Positions 8,147-17,454 of a stretch of DNA of 64,000 nucleotides are shown one piece after another (within the stretch, counting starts at the first letter, position 1; each line of letters begins with the position of its first letter). The stretch comes from Paenibacillus silvae (GTDB taxonomy: Bacteria; Bacillota; Bacilli; Paenibacillales; Paenibacillaceae), in contig NZ_BMFU01000014.1 in NCBI RefSeq assembly GCF_014639235.1, positions 52,804 to 116,803 of the forward strand, written 5' to 3'. Below the pieces are notes generated by a model, which was given only the letters and a program-made list of their open reading frames with translations, did not search any database and had not been told where the DNA came from. The position numbers were made by a program, and so were the translations under genes.

Positions 8147-10459
8147 ATGATAGATACCAAACAAGGATTTCTAGGCCCCGCACATGTTCAGCTACTGGAA
8201 GGTCTGTTTCAAACGTCGCAGCATACCGGGGAACGTTATTTGTTATCGCTGGACATCGACCGTTTCCTGGCTCCATGTTATGAAGCACACGGATTAACGC
8301 CACGCAAGGAACGTTATGCAGGCTGGGAAGCCCGCTCGATCAGCGGTCATTCCCTGGGGCATTTCATGTCAGCGCTTGCAGTGACTTACCAGGCTACGGG
8401 CAATGTCACATTGAAGCAAACGCTGGATTACGCCGTGAGCGAGCTGGCAGCGATCCAGCAGACAACAGACAGCGGATATATCGGAGGTTTGTCCGAGAAG
8501 GCTTTCCACATTGCGTTTCGTGCAGAGCATATCGGGGGCTTCAACATCGGAGAGTATTGGGTTCCTTGGTACAGCGTTCACAAAATCTATCGTGGACTGC
8601 TTGATGCCTATCAAATGACTGGCAATGAGCTGGCGCTTGAGGTCGTTACACGTTTTGCGGATTGGGCAGTGGAGGGCCTGAACACCATGACCGAGGAGCA
8701 GATCCAGACGATGCTGCTGTGTGAGCATGGAGGGATGAACGAAGTGTTTGCCCAGCTGTACGGGATAACAGGAATGCCAGCCTATCTGAAGGCTGCTCAC
8801 CAGTTTACGCATCAACTCATACTGGAGCCGCTGGAGCAGGAGCGGGATGAGCTGCAGGGACGGCATGCCAACACACAAATTCCCAAAGTCATCGGTGCGG
8901 CAGAAATCTACAACCAGGACCCTGCGCAGACAAGATACCGGACGGCAGCCCGATTTTTCTGGGATACGACGGTGCAGCATCGTTCTTATGTATTTGGCGC
9001 GACGAGTATATCCGAGCATTACGAGGCAAAGGGAATGGAGAGCCTTGGCATCAAAACCGGGGAGAGCTGCTGTACCCATAATATGATGCATCTGACGAAG
9101 CAGCTGTTTGCGTGGAACCCGGACAGTACTTACATGGATTATTATGAGAACGCCATCTATAACCATATTCTTGGCACGCAGGACCCGGATACGGGGAACA
9201 AAACGTATTTTGCGTCCACCCTCCAGGGCCACTACAAAATTTACGGTACACGTGATACGGCGTGGTGGTGCTGTACAGGTTCAGGCATGGAGAACCCGGG
9301 CAAATACGCCGAGGCCATCTATTATGAGCATGAGCGAGACCTGTATGTGAACCTGTACATGGCGTCGGAGCTGGACTGGGCTTCACAGGGACTGACCTTA
9401 AAGCTGCAAACCGACTTCCCTTATTCGGAAAAGGTAACCCTGACGATCACCGAAGGCAGCGCCTCGGCTCATCTCAGATTACGTGTGCCGTCCTGGCTTC
9501 AGGAGCCGATGACGGCAACAGTAAACGGGGATTCGGCCCAGTTGTATACCCGCCTGGAACCCGGCTATCTCTCCATCGACCGCACCTGGACAGCGGGCGA
9601 TGTCATCAGCATTACGCTGCCGATGGCGCTGCGTAAATATACTGCCAGAGACGATGCTCACAAGGTTGCATTCCTGTATGGTCCGATTGTGCTTGCCGGA
9701 GCACTTGGCAGTGCAGGGCTTCCCGAGGATACCATCATTGACGAGACTGCATTGAATCCGAAGACGGTAGCTGTTCCTGTAATTTGGACGGAAGAAGAGG
9801 ATGTGCGCGGCTGGATCAACGTTGTCGATGCGAGCAAACTTACGTTTGAACTCAGCAAGGAAGTGACATCTACGGGTGAAGCCGTGAAGCTGATTCCGTT
9901 CTATGCTGTGCACCATGAGTTTTATACCGTGTACTGGCCGCTGAATGATGAAGGGGACGCGTTAGAGAAGGCGTTGAACGACATCACCATCGACAGCGTA
10001 CAAGCGGACGGACAGCAGGATGAGATTGGGCATCATCTCGGCAGCAATTGCCGCGGAGAGCAGTATAACGGCTCTGGCACAAACGGTCGCAACAAGCTAT
10101 ACATGTGGCGCGAGGCATACGGTGTGAAGGATGCAGCGTTCAGCTATCGTTTGGCTGTAGATCCGGACGCTGTGAATGTGCTGTGCGCAGCGTACTGGGG
10201 CGGGGATTATCAACATTTTGAGCGAGAAGGTGTAAGGTACGAGAGGGTTTTCAACATTCTGGTGGACGGTGTCGTTGTGGGTGAGCAGCGCATTCATATG
10301 AACAAAATCGGTGACGTATTCTACGTGACCTATGATATCCCGGAGGAAGTAACCCGAAGTAAGGAGCAGGTAACGGTAACATTCCAGGCCATCGGTGACA
10401 ACGGCTGTGCCGGGAAGGTAACCGAGGTTCGCACAATGAGGAGTAAGCCAAGTATTTAG
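8147..10459 (+). CDS. GH127/GH146-like beta-L-arabinofuranosidase (DUF1680 family)
   Basis: A 770-residue protein of the DUF1680 family. The (alpha/alpha)6-barrel signature GWEARSISGHSLGHFMSA is near the N-terminus. Cysteine pairs at 308-309 (GESCCTHN) and 375-376 (WWCCTGSGMENPGKY) fit the zinc-thiolate and Cys-nucleophile chemistry known for GH127/GH146, which remove terminal beta-L-arabinofuranose from plant arabinan or glycoprotein glycans. There is no signal peptide, so it acts on imported oligosaccharides. I chose the ATG at 8147 because AAAGGAGCGAGCCGC lies just before it and the family begins there. The CCTGSGMEN form favours the GH146 branch; that subassignment is an inference. Confidence 0.85.
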   Translation: MIDTKQGFLGPAHVQLLEGLFQTSQHTGERYLLSLDIDRFLAPCYEAHGLTPRKERYAGWEARSISGHSLGHFMSALAVTYQATGNVTLKQTLDYAVSELAAIQQTTDSGYIGGLSEKAFHIAFRAEHIGGFNIGEYWVPWYSVHKIYRGLLDAYQMTGNELALEVVTRFADWAVEGLNTMTEEQIQTMLLCEHGGMNEVFAQLYGITGMPAYLKAAHQFTHQLILEPLEQERDELQGRHANTQIPKVIGAAEIYNQDPAQTRYRTAARFFWDTTVQHRSYVFGATSISEHYEAKGMESLGIKTGESCCTHNMMHLTKQLFAWNPDSTYMDYYENAIYNHILGTQDPDTGNKTYFASTLQGHYKIYGTRDTAWWCCTGSGMENPGKYAEAIYYEHERDLYVNLYMASELDWASQGLTLKLQTDFPYSEKVTLTITEGSASAHLRLRVPSWLQEPMTATVNGDSAQLYTRLEPGYLSIDRTWTAGDVISITLPMALRKYTARDDAHKVAFLYGPIVLAGALGSAGLPEDTIIDETALNPKTVAVPVIWTEEEDVRGWINVVDASKLTFELSKEVTSTGEAVKLIPFYAVHHEFYTVYWPLNDEGDALEKALNDITIDSVQADGQQDEIGHHLGSNCRGEQYNGSGTNGRNKLYMWREAYGVKDAAFSYRLAVDPDAVNVLCAAYWGGDYQHFEREGVRYERVFNILVDGVVVGEQRIHMNKIGDVFYVTYDIPEEVTRSKEQVTVTFQAIGDNGCAGKVTEVRTMRSKPSI

Positions 10460-10783
10460 CATGGTGAAGAGAACGTGTGAAGGTGTTAGATATGAAGGAG
10501 TTAGTGTAAAGGAAAAAGTGTGAAGGAGACCATGTGAAGTAAATAGGAAGGAGATAAGTGTGAAGGGCATAATGTGAAGGTAACCAGGCTTAGAGCCAGC
10601 GGGCAACGCACATCTGAGTGGAGAAAGTGAAGGGAATTCGCACCACGCGCAGCAGATCAAAAAATAGTGGCATATGGCACGGGTTGGAGCAGACAGTGGG
10701 AGTAATAGTATCTATCTGGGGCGATTGGAGCAGAGCGCGAAATTAACCACCGAGGTTGGTACAAGGTGGATGCGTGGAAATTC

Positions 10784-10976
10784 TAACGAATCGTACAGAC
10801 CTTATATGGGCTGATTTGGCCTATTTAGAAATCTAACGATTCCCAGCGACGCTATTTCGACCGAAACGGGTCAAAATCAACGAAATCACACCTCAAATGC
10901 GGAAATAACGTTTCTCAGAATCGTTACATTTTGGGATGGGCTGAAATGCAGCAAATAGCGTCATCTGGAATCGTTA
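10784..10976. repeat. 193-bp four-site inverted element, copy A
   Basis: Four 24-bp sites of the form TAACGA-N12-yTATTy: forward at 10784 and 10834, reverse ending at 10926 and 10976. Forward starts are 50 bp apart, reverse ends are 50 bp apart, and the inner pair spans 93 bp. The geometry is identical to copies B (32672-32864) and C (52559-52751). Function unknown. Confidence 0.88.
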
Positions 10977-11060
10977 GCCGTATGAATTGTGCTGGCTCGA
11001 AAGTGTCCGGCGTCTAAAAGTGCTTGTGCAGTAAATCCTGAAGAGCAGATAGTGCATTGT

Positions 11061-11158
11061 GTTATGTTATGTTATGTTATGTTATGTTATGTTATGTTAT
11101 GTTGTGGAGTTTGTGGAACGCAGCGCAGTAAAGTAATGTAATGTAATGTAATGTAATG
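11061..11158. repeat. Pentanucleotide microsatellites (GTTAT)8 and (TAATG)5
   Basis: Eight perfect GTTAT copies at 11061-11100 and five TAATG copies at 11134-11158, separated by 33 bp of unique sequence. Such tracts are prone to slippage. No gene or promoter clearly depends on them. Confidence 0.9.
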
Positions 11159-11180
11159 TGAGGTAAAAATGCGGTACAGA

Positions 11181-11221
11181 AAAGGACGAAGTCGGAGGTT
11201 ATCTGCCGTTTCGTCTTTTTG
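11181..11221 (+). terminator. Terminator-like hairpin
   Basis: Stem GGACGAAGTCGG / CTGCCGTTTCGTC followed by TTTTT on the + strand; an A-rich flank on the other side could make it bidirectional. It lies 0.7 kb past the arabinofuranosidase gene. Confidence 0.6.
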
Positions 11222-11330
11222 GTCTGCGCAGAGTTACACATGTATAGTGCACGCCCACGTTTTGCTGAATTGGTGCGATGCTCTTTGTAGAGTCCTTTTT
11301 GTATGCTTCCTCTTTGCACACTCCCTCGTA

Positions 11331-11391
11331 CATCCTATGTAAGCCTCCTATGTAAGCCTCCCATGTAAACATCTCATGTAAACCTTCCATG
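11331..11391. repeat. Degenerate 15-16-bp tandem repeat, about 4-5 copies
   Basis: Consecutive copies of a CTCCYATGTAARC-like unit, diverging along the array. No coding or regulatory role visible. Confidence 0.7.
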
Positions 11392-11881
11392 CCCGCGCCA
11401 GCCTTCTATTGACGGATTATACTCTACCACGCTTGACAAAATCTTATATAAAAAATGACACGCATCCCGTATTTCCACGTATTACCGAATAAATGGTTGT
11501 ATTCCTCACTTTTCTCGCACCGCTGACGATCGGACGTGCCGACAAGTTCACACGGGTGCTGCCAGAACGATTAACATTCTAAACTGCAAGCAGCACAGCC
11601 TTTCTGTGTTGTCCCTGAAAATAGATAATGGGATAAGCCCAAGCCACGTATATTATGATAGCTATCTTTTCTCTGTTCTTTTCTTTTGTTCACGACGAGT
11701 CAATCACGCACATCTATATCATCCAATGCACCTTACATCCTTCATATAAGAAGCAATATTTCTATATTGATTTCCAATCCTATCCACCTGAGAGCGTTCA
11801 CATCATGTACAATGAGAATATGAGGAACAAGGGATATATGACATGAAATGCCAACATCTAACATGAAAGGAGGTCGGATGA

Positions 11882-12619
11882 TTGACCATGACCAGGTACA
11901 TACAATTTTTTGCACTGATGCTCGGCATTGTGGCGGTGGACGTTCTGGCCTTCTCCCCTGGCTTTGTCGGATTGGGATTTGGAGAGAGTGCGTTCCAGAC
12001 AGCCCTGTCCGTGACCTTGCTGTTTGGCAGTGTACTGGCGCTTTTCTATGGCAGCTACGCCTTGTTGTTCAAACAGCCGGTTGTTTTACCCGTGAGACAG
12101 ATCGAGACCCATGAAGATTATGTCGAAGCGCTATCCTTTTACAGACGCATCAAAGTGCTTGAAGAGGATATAACACTGGGGCTGTCTCAGCTGAGCCGGA
12201 TGAAAAAGAAAAAAGAGACCCTGATGAATGTACTTCATCAACGGTTTGATCCAGGCGAGCTGAGCTTTAAGAAATTCGCTTCCGTCACGGAGGAGGTCGA
12301 GAAGCTGCTGTATCTGAACATCCGCAGCATCCTCAACCGCCTGAACGTCTTTGACGAAGCAGACTATGCCAGCATGATGAAATCCAAATCGGTAAATTTG
12401 CCGCAGAAGCTTTTTCAGGAAAAAACGAAAGTGTACAACGATTATCTGACCTACGTCAAAAATTCACTGCACACCAATGAAGAAATTTTGCTCAAGCTGG
12501 ATCAATTGCTGCTGGAGATTTCACGTCTGGACAGCTTTGAAGCCGGAGATATTGAACAGATGCCTTGTATGCAGGAGATTGATCAGTTAATCAAACACAC
12601 CAAATTATATAGACAGTGA
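11882..12619 (+). CDS. XpaC-like membrane-associated protein, partner of TelA
   Basis: 245 residues: two N-terminal membrane segments (about 5-27 and 36-58), then a long helical, charged cytoplasmic part. The start is a TTG at 11882, eight bases after AAAGGAGG; an in-frame ATG six bases later is the alternative. It is the first gene of a tight operon ending in TelA. In Bacillus, xpaC and the telA homologue yceH are adjacent, and the length and topology fit XpaC ('5-bromo-4-chloroindolyl phosphate hydrolysis' family). The family assignment rests mainly on context; the cellular role is not established. Confidence 0.6.
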   Translation: MTMTRYIQFFALMLGIVAVDVLAFSPGFVGLGFGESAFQTALSVTLLFGSVLALFYGSYALLFKQPVVLPVRQIETHEDYVEALSFYRRIKVLEEDITLGLSQLSRMKKKKETLMNVLHQRFDPGELSFKKFASVTEEVEKLLYLNIRSILNRLNVFDEADYASMMKSKSVNLPQKLFQEKTKVYNDYLTYVKNSLHTNEEILLKLDQLLLEISRLDSFEAGDIEQMPCMQEIDQLIKHTKLYRQ

Positions 12620-12630
12620 GGGATGAACGT

Positions 12631-14319
12631 ATGGCGAAGAAAGGGAAATTTTTATTCATATCCATCATGATGCTTGTGCTGGTGTTTGGTCTGGTCTACG
12701 CCGGGATCACACTAACATCCAACTTTGGTAAAACGTCCACACAGGTCACAACTGAAAATGCAGGGAAGGAGCTTGGCAAATTATACGCAGATATCGCACC
12801 GGCCACGGCTGAGCCCGTTAAGGGACAGATTGATCTTGATCCGGTCGATGTAGCAGAATCATTGCCCGATATTTCGAAATTCCCGATTACCGTGGAGAAC
12901 ACCACAAATGATTATGTCGAAATTTTCTCTTCCCCGGAAAAATCAGGCAACGGAGTCGATGGCTGGTTGACCGAGGTAGGGAATGCTTTTAACAAAGCAA
13001 ACATCACGATTGGCGGCAAAGCCGTTTCGGTCAAAATCCGCAACATTGCCTCCGGTACAGCGACAGATTACATCAAGTCCGGCAAATATGTGCCCGATGC
13101 CTTCACACCGTCCAATGAGCTGTGGGGTGCGATGGTGGAAGCGAGCGGCGTGAAAGCCAAGCTCATCTCCAAGCGTCTCGTTGGCAATGTTCCGGGCATT
13201 GTCATCTCCAAAGCCAAATATGACGCACTCATCAACACATATGGTGCCGTTAACGTCAAAACCGTAACTGAAGCGATTGCGAATAATGAGCTTTCGATGG
13301 GGTATACCGATCCTTTTGCCAGCTCGACGGGGCTTAACTTCCTTGTGACCGCATTGAACACGTATGATAGCGCTAATCCGCTTGGCGAGAAGGCGATTCA
13401 GGGCTTCGAGAAGTTCCAGGCCAACGTGCCATTTACGGCGTCCACGACCATTCAGATGCGTGAAGCGGCCAAGTCTGGCAGACTGGATGCCTTTGTGCTG
13501 GAATACCAGACGTATGTGAATACAGCTGATCTCAAGAGCGGCTATGTGTTCACTCCTTTTGGCGCAAGGCATGACAGCCCGCTGTACGCACTTGGTCAAC
13601 TGCCGCAGAACAAACAGGAGATCATCCAGAAATTTGCGGACTTTGTGACACAGGCCCAGTATCAGAAGAAGGCGGAGGAGTTCGGCTTTAACGGCTTGCA
13701 GGATTACAAATCCGAGCTGGCCTCTGTGGATGGTGGCACACTTTTATCCGCTCAGAAGGTCTGGAAAGAGAAGAAAAACGGAAGCAAACCGATTGCAGCC
13801 GTTTTTGTGACTGATGTATCGGGCAGCATGGACGGCGAGCCGTTGAACCGACTCAAGGAATCGCTGCGCACCGGGCAGAAGTATCTCGGTACGGACAATA
13901 GCATCGGGCTTGTATCCTATTCCAGTACAGTGACCGTGAATCTGCCGATAGCCAAGTATGATACGAATCAGCAATCCATGTTTGTGGGAACGGTGGACAG
14001 CTTGCAGGCTGGAGGCGGTACGGCAACCTTTGACGGTATCGTTGTTGCGATGAAGATGCTGGAGGATTATATGGCGGCTAACCCCAATGTAAAACCGCTG
14101 ATTTTTGTCCTGAGTGATGGCGAGACGAATGAAGGCCACACGCTGAAGGATATCCGGGGGCTGGTCGAGACCTACAAAGTGCCGATCTACACCATTGGAT
14201 ATAATGCCGACATCAAGGCATTGGAGAGCATTTCCAGCATTAACGAGGCAGCAAGCATTAACGCGGATACCGACGATGTCGTCTACAAAATGGGAAACCT
14301 GTTTAACGTACAGATGTAA
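12631..14319 (+). CDS. Membrane-anchored von Willebrand A protein with solute-binding-like domain
   Basis: 562 residues. An N-terminal signal anchor (FLFISIMMLVLVFGLVYAGI) is followed by an extracellular region resembling a periplasmic solute-binding fold (about 85-370), then a von Willebrand A domain. The metal-site motif DVSGSMDGEP is visible, with later T and D positions in GGTATFDG and LSDGETNEG. I chose the ATG at 12631 because GAGGGA lies seven bases before it. It is the middle gene of the XpaC-like/vWA/TelA operon. Such proteins probably act in envelope stress or metal-dependent assembly; ligand unknown. Confidence 0.8.
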   Translation: MAKKGKFLFISIMMLVLVFGLVYAGITLTSNFGKTSTQVTTENAGKELGKLYADIAPATAEPVKGQIDLDPVDVAESLPDISKFPITVENTTNDYVEIFSSPEKSGNGVDGWLTEVGNAFNKANITIGGKAVSVKIRNIASGTATDYIKSGKYVPDAFTPSNELWGAMVEASGVKAKLISKRLVGNVPGIVISKAKYDALINTYGAVNVKTVTEAIANNELSMGYTDPFASSTGLNFLVTALNTYDSANPLGEKAIQGFEKFQANVPFTASTTIQMREAAKSGRLDAFVLEYQTYVNTADLKSGYVFTPFGARHDSPLYALGQLPQNKQEIIQKFADFVTQAQYQKKAEEFGFNGLQDYKSELASVDGGTLLSAQKVWKEKKNGSKPIAAVFVTDVSGSMDGEPLNRLKESLRTGQKYLGTDNSIGLVSYSSTVTVNLPIAKYDTNQQSMFVGTVDSLQAGGGTATFDGIVVAMKMLEDYMAANPNVKPLIFVLSDGETNEGHTLKDIRGLVETYKVPIYTIGYNADIKALESISSINEAASINADTDDVVYKMGNLFNVQM

Positions 14320-14367
14320 TCATACATGGATGTAAAGAAGATAATGAGCGAAAAGGGGGAATTGCGG

Positions 14368-15507
14368 ATGTCATTTACGATGGAGATCCCGAGCCAGAAG
14401 GAAATTCAGAAGGTGATTGAGGAAGAGATTAAACCGGTGCCCGCCGAGGTAGCGGAGCTGCAGCAGGTTGCCAGTTCCAACGTAGAGATGATCATGAATC
14501 TGGATCTGGAATCCCTGGAGAAGCGTAAAGAAATTTTGCAATCCATTGACGGCTTTGGCATGAACACGATGCGATCCTCCTCGGAGAAAAACGCGTTGCT
14601 TCAAGTCTCCGTTGGACATCTGTCCAAGACCGGAGACGAGGGCGGTCAGGTCGCCAAAGGCTTGACCGAGCTGCACATGCAACTGAAGGATCTCGACCCG
14701 AGTGTCGTCGATTTTGCCAAAACCGGCTTTCTGGGCAAGCTGTTCAACCCGCTGCGCGCGTATTTCCTCAAATACCAGAAAGCCGACGCCGTCATCGCCG
14801 ATATTGTCGTTTCACTCGACAAGGGCCGCGCCACGCTGCGCAACGACAACACCACGCTGGAGATCGAGCAGCAGAGCCTGCGCGAGCTGACCAAGCGACT
14901 GCAGAAGGAGATTCAGCTGGGCATGCTGATGGATGAATCCATTGATGCCCAGATTGAGGCAGCCAAGGTACGCGGCGAAGACCCCGAGAAGGTACGTTTT
15001 ATTACAGAGGAAGTGCTGTTCCCGCTCCGTCAGCGTGTCATGGATCTGCAGCAGATGCTCGTGGTGAATCAGCAGGGAATTATGGCAATTGAAGTGGTGA
15101 TTCGTAACAACAAGGAACTGATCCGTGGTGTGGATCGCGCGAAAAATGTGACCATCTCTGCACTGAAGATTGCTGTCACCGTAGCCAGTGCGCTCTACAA
15201 TCAGAAGATTGTGCTTCAGAAGATCGAACTGTTGAACCGTACCACCAATGACCTCATTGCCGGTACGTCCAAGATGCTGAAGGATCAGGGAACGGCTATC
15301 CAGAAGCAGGCGTATGAGGCAAGTATCTCGGTGGATACGATGAAGCAGGCCTTTACAGATGTATTGTCTGCGCTTGACTCCATCAGTTTGTACAAACAAG
15401 AGGCTCTGCCAAGAATGCGGGAAACAATCGGTCAGTTCCGTGAGCTGGCGGAGACCGGGGAACAGCAGATTCAGCGGCTGGAAAAAGGGCAGAAGTTAGG
15501 TTTGTAA
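14368..15507 (+). CDS. telA: TelA family protein (toxic anion resistance)
   Basis: 379 residues, soluble and almost entirely helical with long coiled coils. It shows the TelA signature of a conserved core (FLGKLFNPLRAYFLKYQKAD) and a C-terminal KNVTISALKIAVTVASAL segment. I chose the ATG at 14368 behind AAGGGGGAATTGCGG over the upstream in-frame ATG at 14326. TelA proteins are linked to tellurite and antimicrobial tolerance in Gram-positives; the mechanism is unknown. The operon with XpaC-like and vWA genes suggests a shared envelope-stress function. Confidence 0.87.
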   Translation: MSFTMEIPSQKEIQKVIEEEIKPVPAEVAELQQVASSNVEMIMNLDLESLEKRKEILQSIDGFGMNTMRSSSEKNALLQVSVGHLSKTGDEGGQVAKGLTELHMQLKDLDPSVVDFAKTGFLGKLFNPLRAYFLKYQKADAVIADIVVSLDKGRATLRNDNTTLEIEQQSLRELTKRLQKEIQLGMLMDESIDAQIEAAKVRGEDPEKVRFITEEVLFPLRQRVMDLQQMLVVNQQGIMAIEVVIRNNKELIRGVDRAKNVTISALKIAVTVASALYNQKIVLQKIELLNRTTNDLIAGTSKMLKDQGTAIQKQAYEASISVDTMKQAFTDVLSALDSISLYKQEALPRMRETIGQFRELAETGEQQIQRLEKGQKLGL

Positions 15508-15534
15508 TTATAATGGTTATACCCAATCATCTCA

Positions 15535-15575
15535 AAAACGGTTGACCCGCTTTATTCGGGATCAACCGTTTTTTG
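15535..15575 (+). terminator. Terminator of the telA operon
   Basis: Stem AAAAACGGTTGA...ATCAACCGTTTTTT with a short inner CCG/CGG pair and a T run. Confidence 0.9.
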
Positions 15576-15700
15576 TCGTTGCATAACAAAAGCCGGGAAA
15601 ATCCCGGCTCCAGATGTTCTATCGTATGCCGATTCTCTTAGCGTTAAACTTCTAAGAAAACAAGTTATTTACGGAATTCATAGGTACCTGCTTCCTAAGG

Positions 15701-16738
15701 TCATTGGCCTTTCTTCTGGGCAGGCGCTATGAAAACCGTATCATTAGGAAGCTGTTCAGCCTCTTCACGAGACATGCCCAGATTAGTAGATAACACATCT
15801 ATCGGATTACCTGCAATCCATTCACTGAGATCAATGGCCTCATAATGTCCGCTGTTGAAGCCGATGAGCACACGGCAGACGTCATCACCCGTATTTTTGA
15901 TGTAATGGCCCGCTCCCATCGGGGCATAACCAATATCCCCGGCTTCGAACTGTTCAGTAACAGCCTGCCCTTCCGCAAGAAATACCGTCATCTCTGCGCT
16001 GCCGCTAATGTAATACTGCCACTCATCCGCATTGGGGTGCCAGTGCAGTTCACGCAGTGCTCCTGGTTGCAGCTCGATGAGTGATCCAGCCATCGTCGTG
16101 GAGATCGGGAAGTCTTCAACGGTAACCGTACGCTGGGTACCGCCACCTGGCGCGCGGCGTGGCTGTTTGGCATGCAATGGGTAACGGTGAGGCGTGGTTA
16201 GCTCGGAATTACGACGATAAGTTGCTGAGGAGGAGCTGTCATCCGGTACCGGACCTTTGGCAAAGTAGGCTTCCCCTTGATTGAGCTTGGCTGCTTGCTC
16301 GAGGGATATGCCAAGGTTCTGAGCAACAATGGCGTCTGGTGTCTGAGTCAGAAAGTCGGTAATGCTGAACGTGTGATCCTCCGAGAAATCTCCATTGTCA
16401 AAAATCAAAATGAAGTGGCATTCATCCGGTCCGAGACCCTGAATGGAATGACCGTATCCACGCGGGAAATACCATACGTCTCCGGGTTCGAAGGTATCTG
16501 TATACGCATGCCCATCGGGATGAATGACCGTTGTGCGGCAGGAACCGCTGATGACGTACGCCCACTCGGCCGCGTTCGCATGCCAGTGCAGTTCGCGCAT
16601 GCCGCCTGGTTCCAGGCGCATGGACACTCCCGCAATACCGATGGATGCAGGGAAGTCATGAACCGAGGCTCCGCGGGTGATGCCGCCGGGGCCGGTACGG
16701 GGTTCTTTTTGCTCAAGACGATACTTGAAAGATTTCAT
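15701..16738 (-). CDS. Bicupin of the oxalate decarboxylase family
   Basis: 345 residues with two cupin domains, each with a manganese site of HxHxxxxE form: ELHWHANAAEW in domain 1 and ELHWHPNADEW in domain 2, plus a later His in each (RGYGHSI and MGAGHYI). In oxalate decarboxylase OxdC the lid SENST carries the catalytic Glu162; here the matching segment reads SEDHT, so the Glu is kept. The predicted reaction is oxalate to formate and CO2. A triplet of ATG codons follows AGGAGGA; 16738 has the best spacing. It lies 94 bp downstream of the TetR gene on the same strand. Substrate is inferred. Confidence 0.8.
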   Translation of the reverse strand: MKSFKYRLEQKEPRTGPGGITRGASVHDFPASIGIAGVSMRLEPGGMRELHWHANAAEWAYVISGSCRTTVIHPDGHAYTDTFEPGDVWYFPRGYGHSIQGLGPDECHFILIFDNGDFSEDHTFSITDFLTQTPDAIVAQNLGISLEQAAKLNQGEAYFAKGPVPDDSSSSATYRRNSELTTPHRYPLHAKQPRRAPGGGTQRTVTVEDFPISTTMAGSLIELQPGALRELHWHPNADEWQYYISGSAEMTVFLAEGQAVTEQFEAGDIGYAPMGAGHYIKNTGDDVCRVLIGFNSGHYEAIDLSEWIAGNPIDVLSTNLGMSREEAEQLPNDTVFIAPAQKKGQ

Positions 16739-16832
16739 CATCATTCCTCCTGCTTCAAATTTGAATTTACTAGACAATGTGTAAATAATTGAATAATAAC
16801 TATAATATTATACCCATATTTTGAGAAATTAT

Positions 16833-17423
16833 TCATTTTTTTAATCGTTGTGCGGGCGTAAAATGAATAATTTTGAACAACTCTTCCGCCATATAGGCAG
16901 GACTGTGCTTGAAATCCTGCCTGATCCATTCCATGATCATACCAAATATGGCATGAGACTGATAACTTGCGAGCAGTTCCGGGTTAATATGCGGAGGGAA
17001 TATATAATTCAGATCCTGCAAAGACAAATCACGCAGTACATCACAGATCATACGCTGAAAGCTGGACGATGCTTCGGATTGCACAACAAGTGTGTAGAAT
17101 TGGGCGTGCTGATGCACATGTTCGAAGATGGCGATGGCGGAAGAGGGCATCCGATCCACATGAAACTCTTCTAATCCTTCATAAGGCTTGCGGAATGAGG
17201 CCACCAGATCCTGAGTCACATCCTGCAGAATTTCGTTCAACAGATCTTCCTTGTATTGATAATGTCTGTAAAAGGTTCCCCGATTCAGGTCAGCTTGCTG
17301 CACAATATCCGAGATGGAGATTTCTTTGAGCGTATACTTTTGCATCAACTGAAGGAGGGCCTCTTTCAGTGCAGCTTTCGATTTTCGGATTCTTCGATCC
17401 ATTACGTCTGATGTTTCGGGCAT
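16833..17423 (-). CDS. TetR-family transcriptional regulator
   Basis: 196 residues with an N-terminal TetR helix-turn-helix (EISISDIVQQADLNRGTFYR followed by HYQYKEDLL) and a helical ligand/dimer domain. Ribosome site CAGGGAGGAAGCCC. It is divergent from the SDR gene and precedes the bicupin gene, so it may control both. The 189-bp divergent region contains a perfect 7-4-7 palindrome (17463-17480), a good operator candidate. Confidence 0.9.
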   Translation of the reverse strand: MPETSDVMDRRIRKSKAALKEALLQLMQKYTLKEISISDIVQQADLNRGTFYRHYQYKEDLLNEILQDVTQDLVASFRKPYEGLEEFHVDRMPSSAIAIFEHVHQHAQFYTLVVQSEASSSFQRMICDVLRDLSLQDLNYIFPPHINPELLASYQSHAIFGMIMEWIRQDFKHSPAYMAEELFKIIHFTPAQRLKK

Positions 17424-17454
17424 TGGGCTTCCTCCCTGTGATTTTCATAAAAAT

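Larger units (their letters stand above)
10460..11881. other. Gene-free, repeat-rich 1.4-kb region
   Basis: No supported gene on either strand. It holds, in order: degenerate GTGTGAAGG-type repeats (about 10478-10590), the 193-bp four-site element (10784-10976), (GTTAT)8 at 11061-11100, (TAATG)5 at 11134-11158, a terminator-like hairpin at 11181-11221, five copies of a roughly 15-bp CTCCYATGTAA unit (11331-11391), then AT-rich sequence leading to the XpaC-like gene. Confidence 0.8.

Noticed and set aside
10784..10976. Reading the 193-bp elements as a CRISPR array or as simple tandem repeats
   Set aside because: There are only four sites, in mirrored order, with 26- and 45-bp gaps and no cas genes. 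The mirrored order is not found in CRISPR arrays.
11655..12114. Short frames at 11655-11846 and 11848-12114 on the + strand
   Set aside because: The first has no ribosome site and random composition. The second lies out of frame over the start of the XpaC-like gene, whose TTG/ATG start has the better context and two clear membrane segments.
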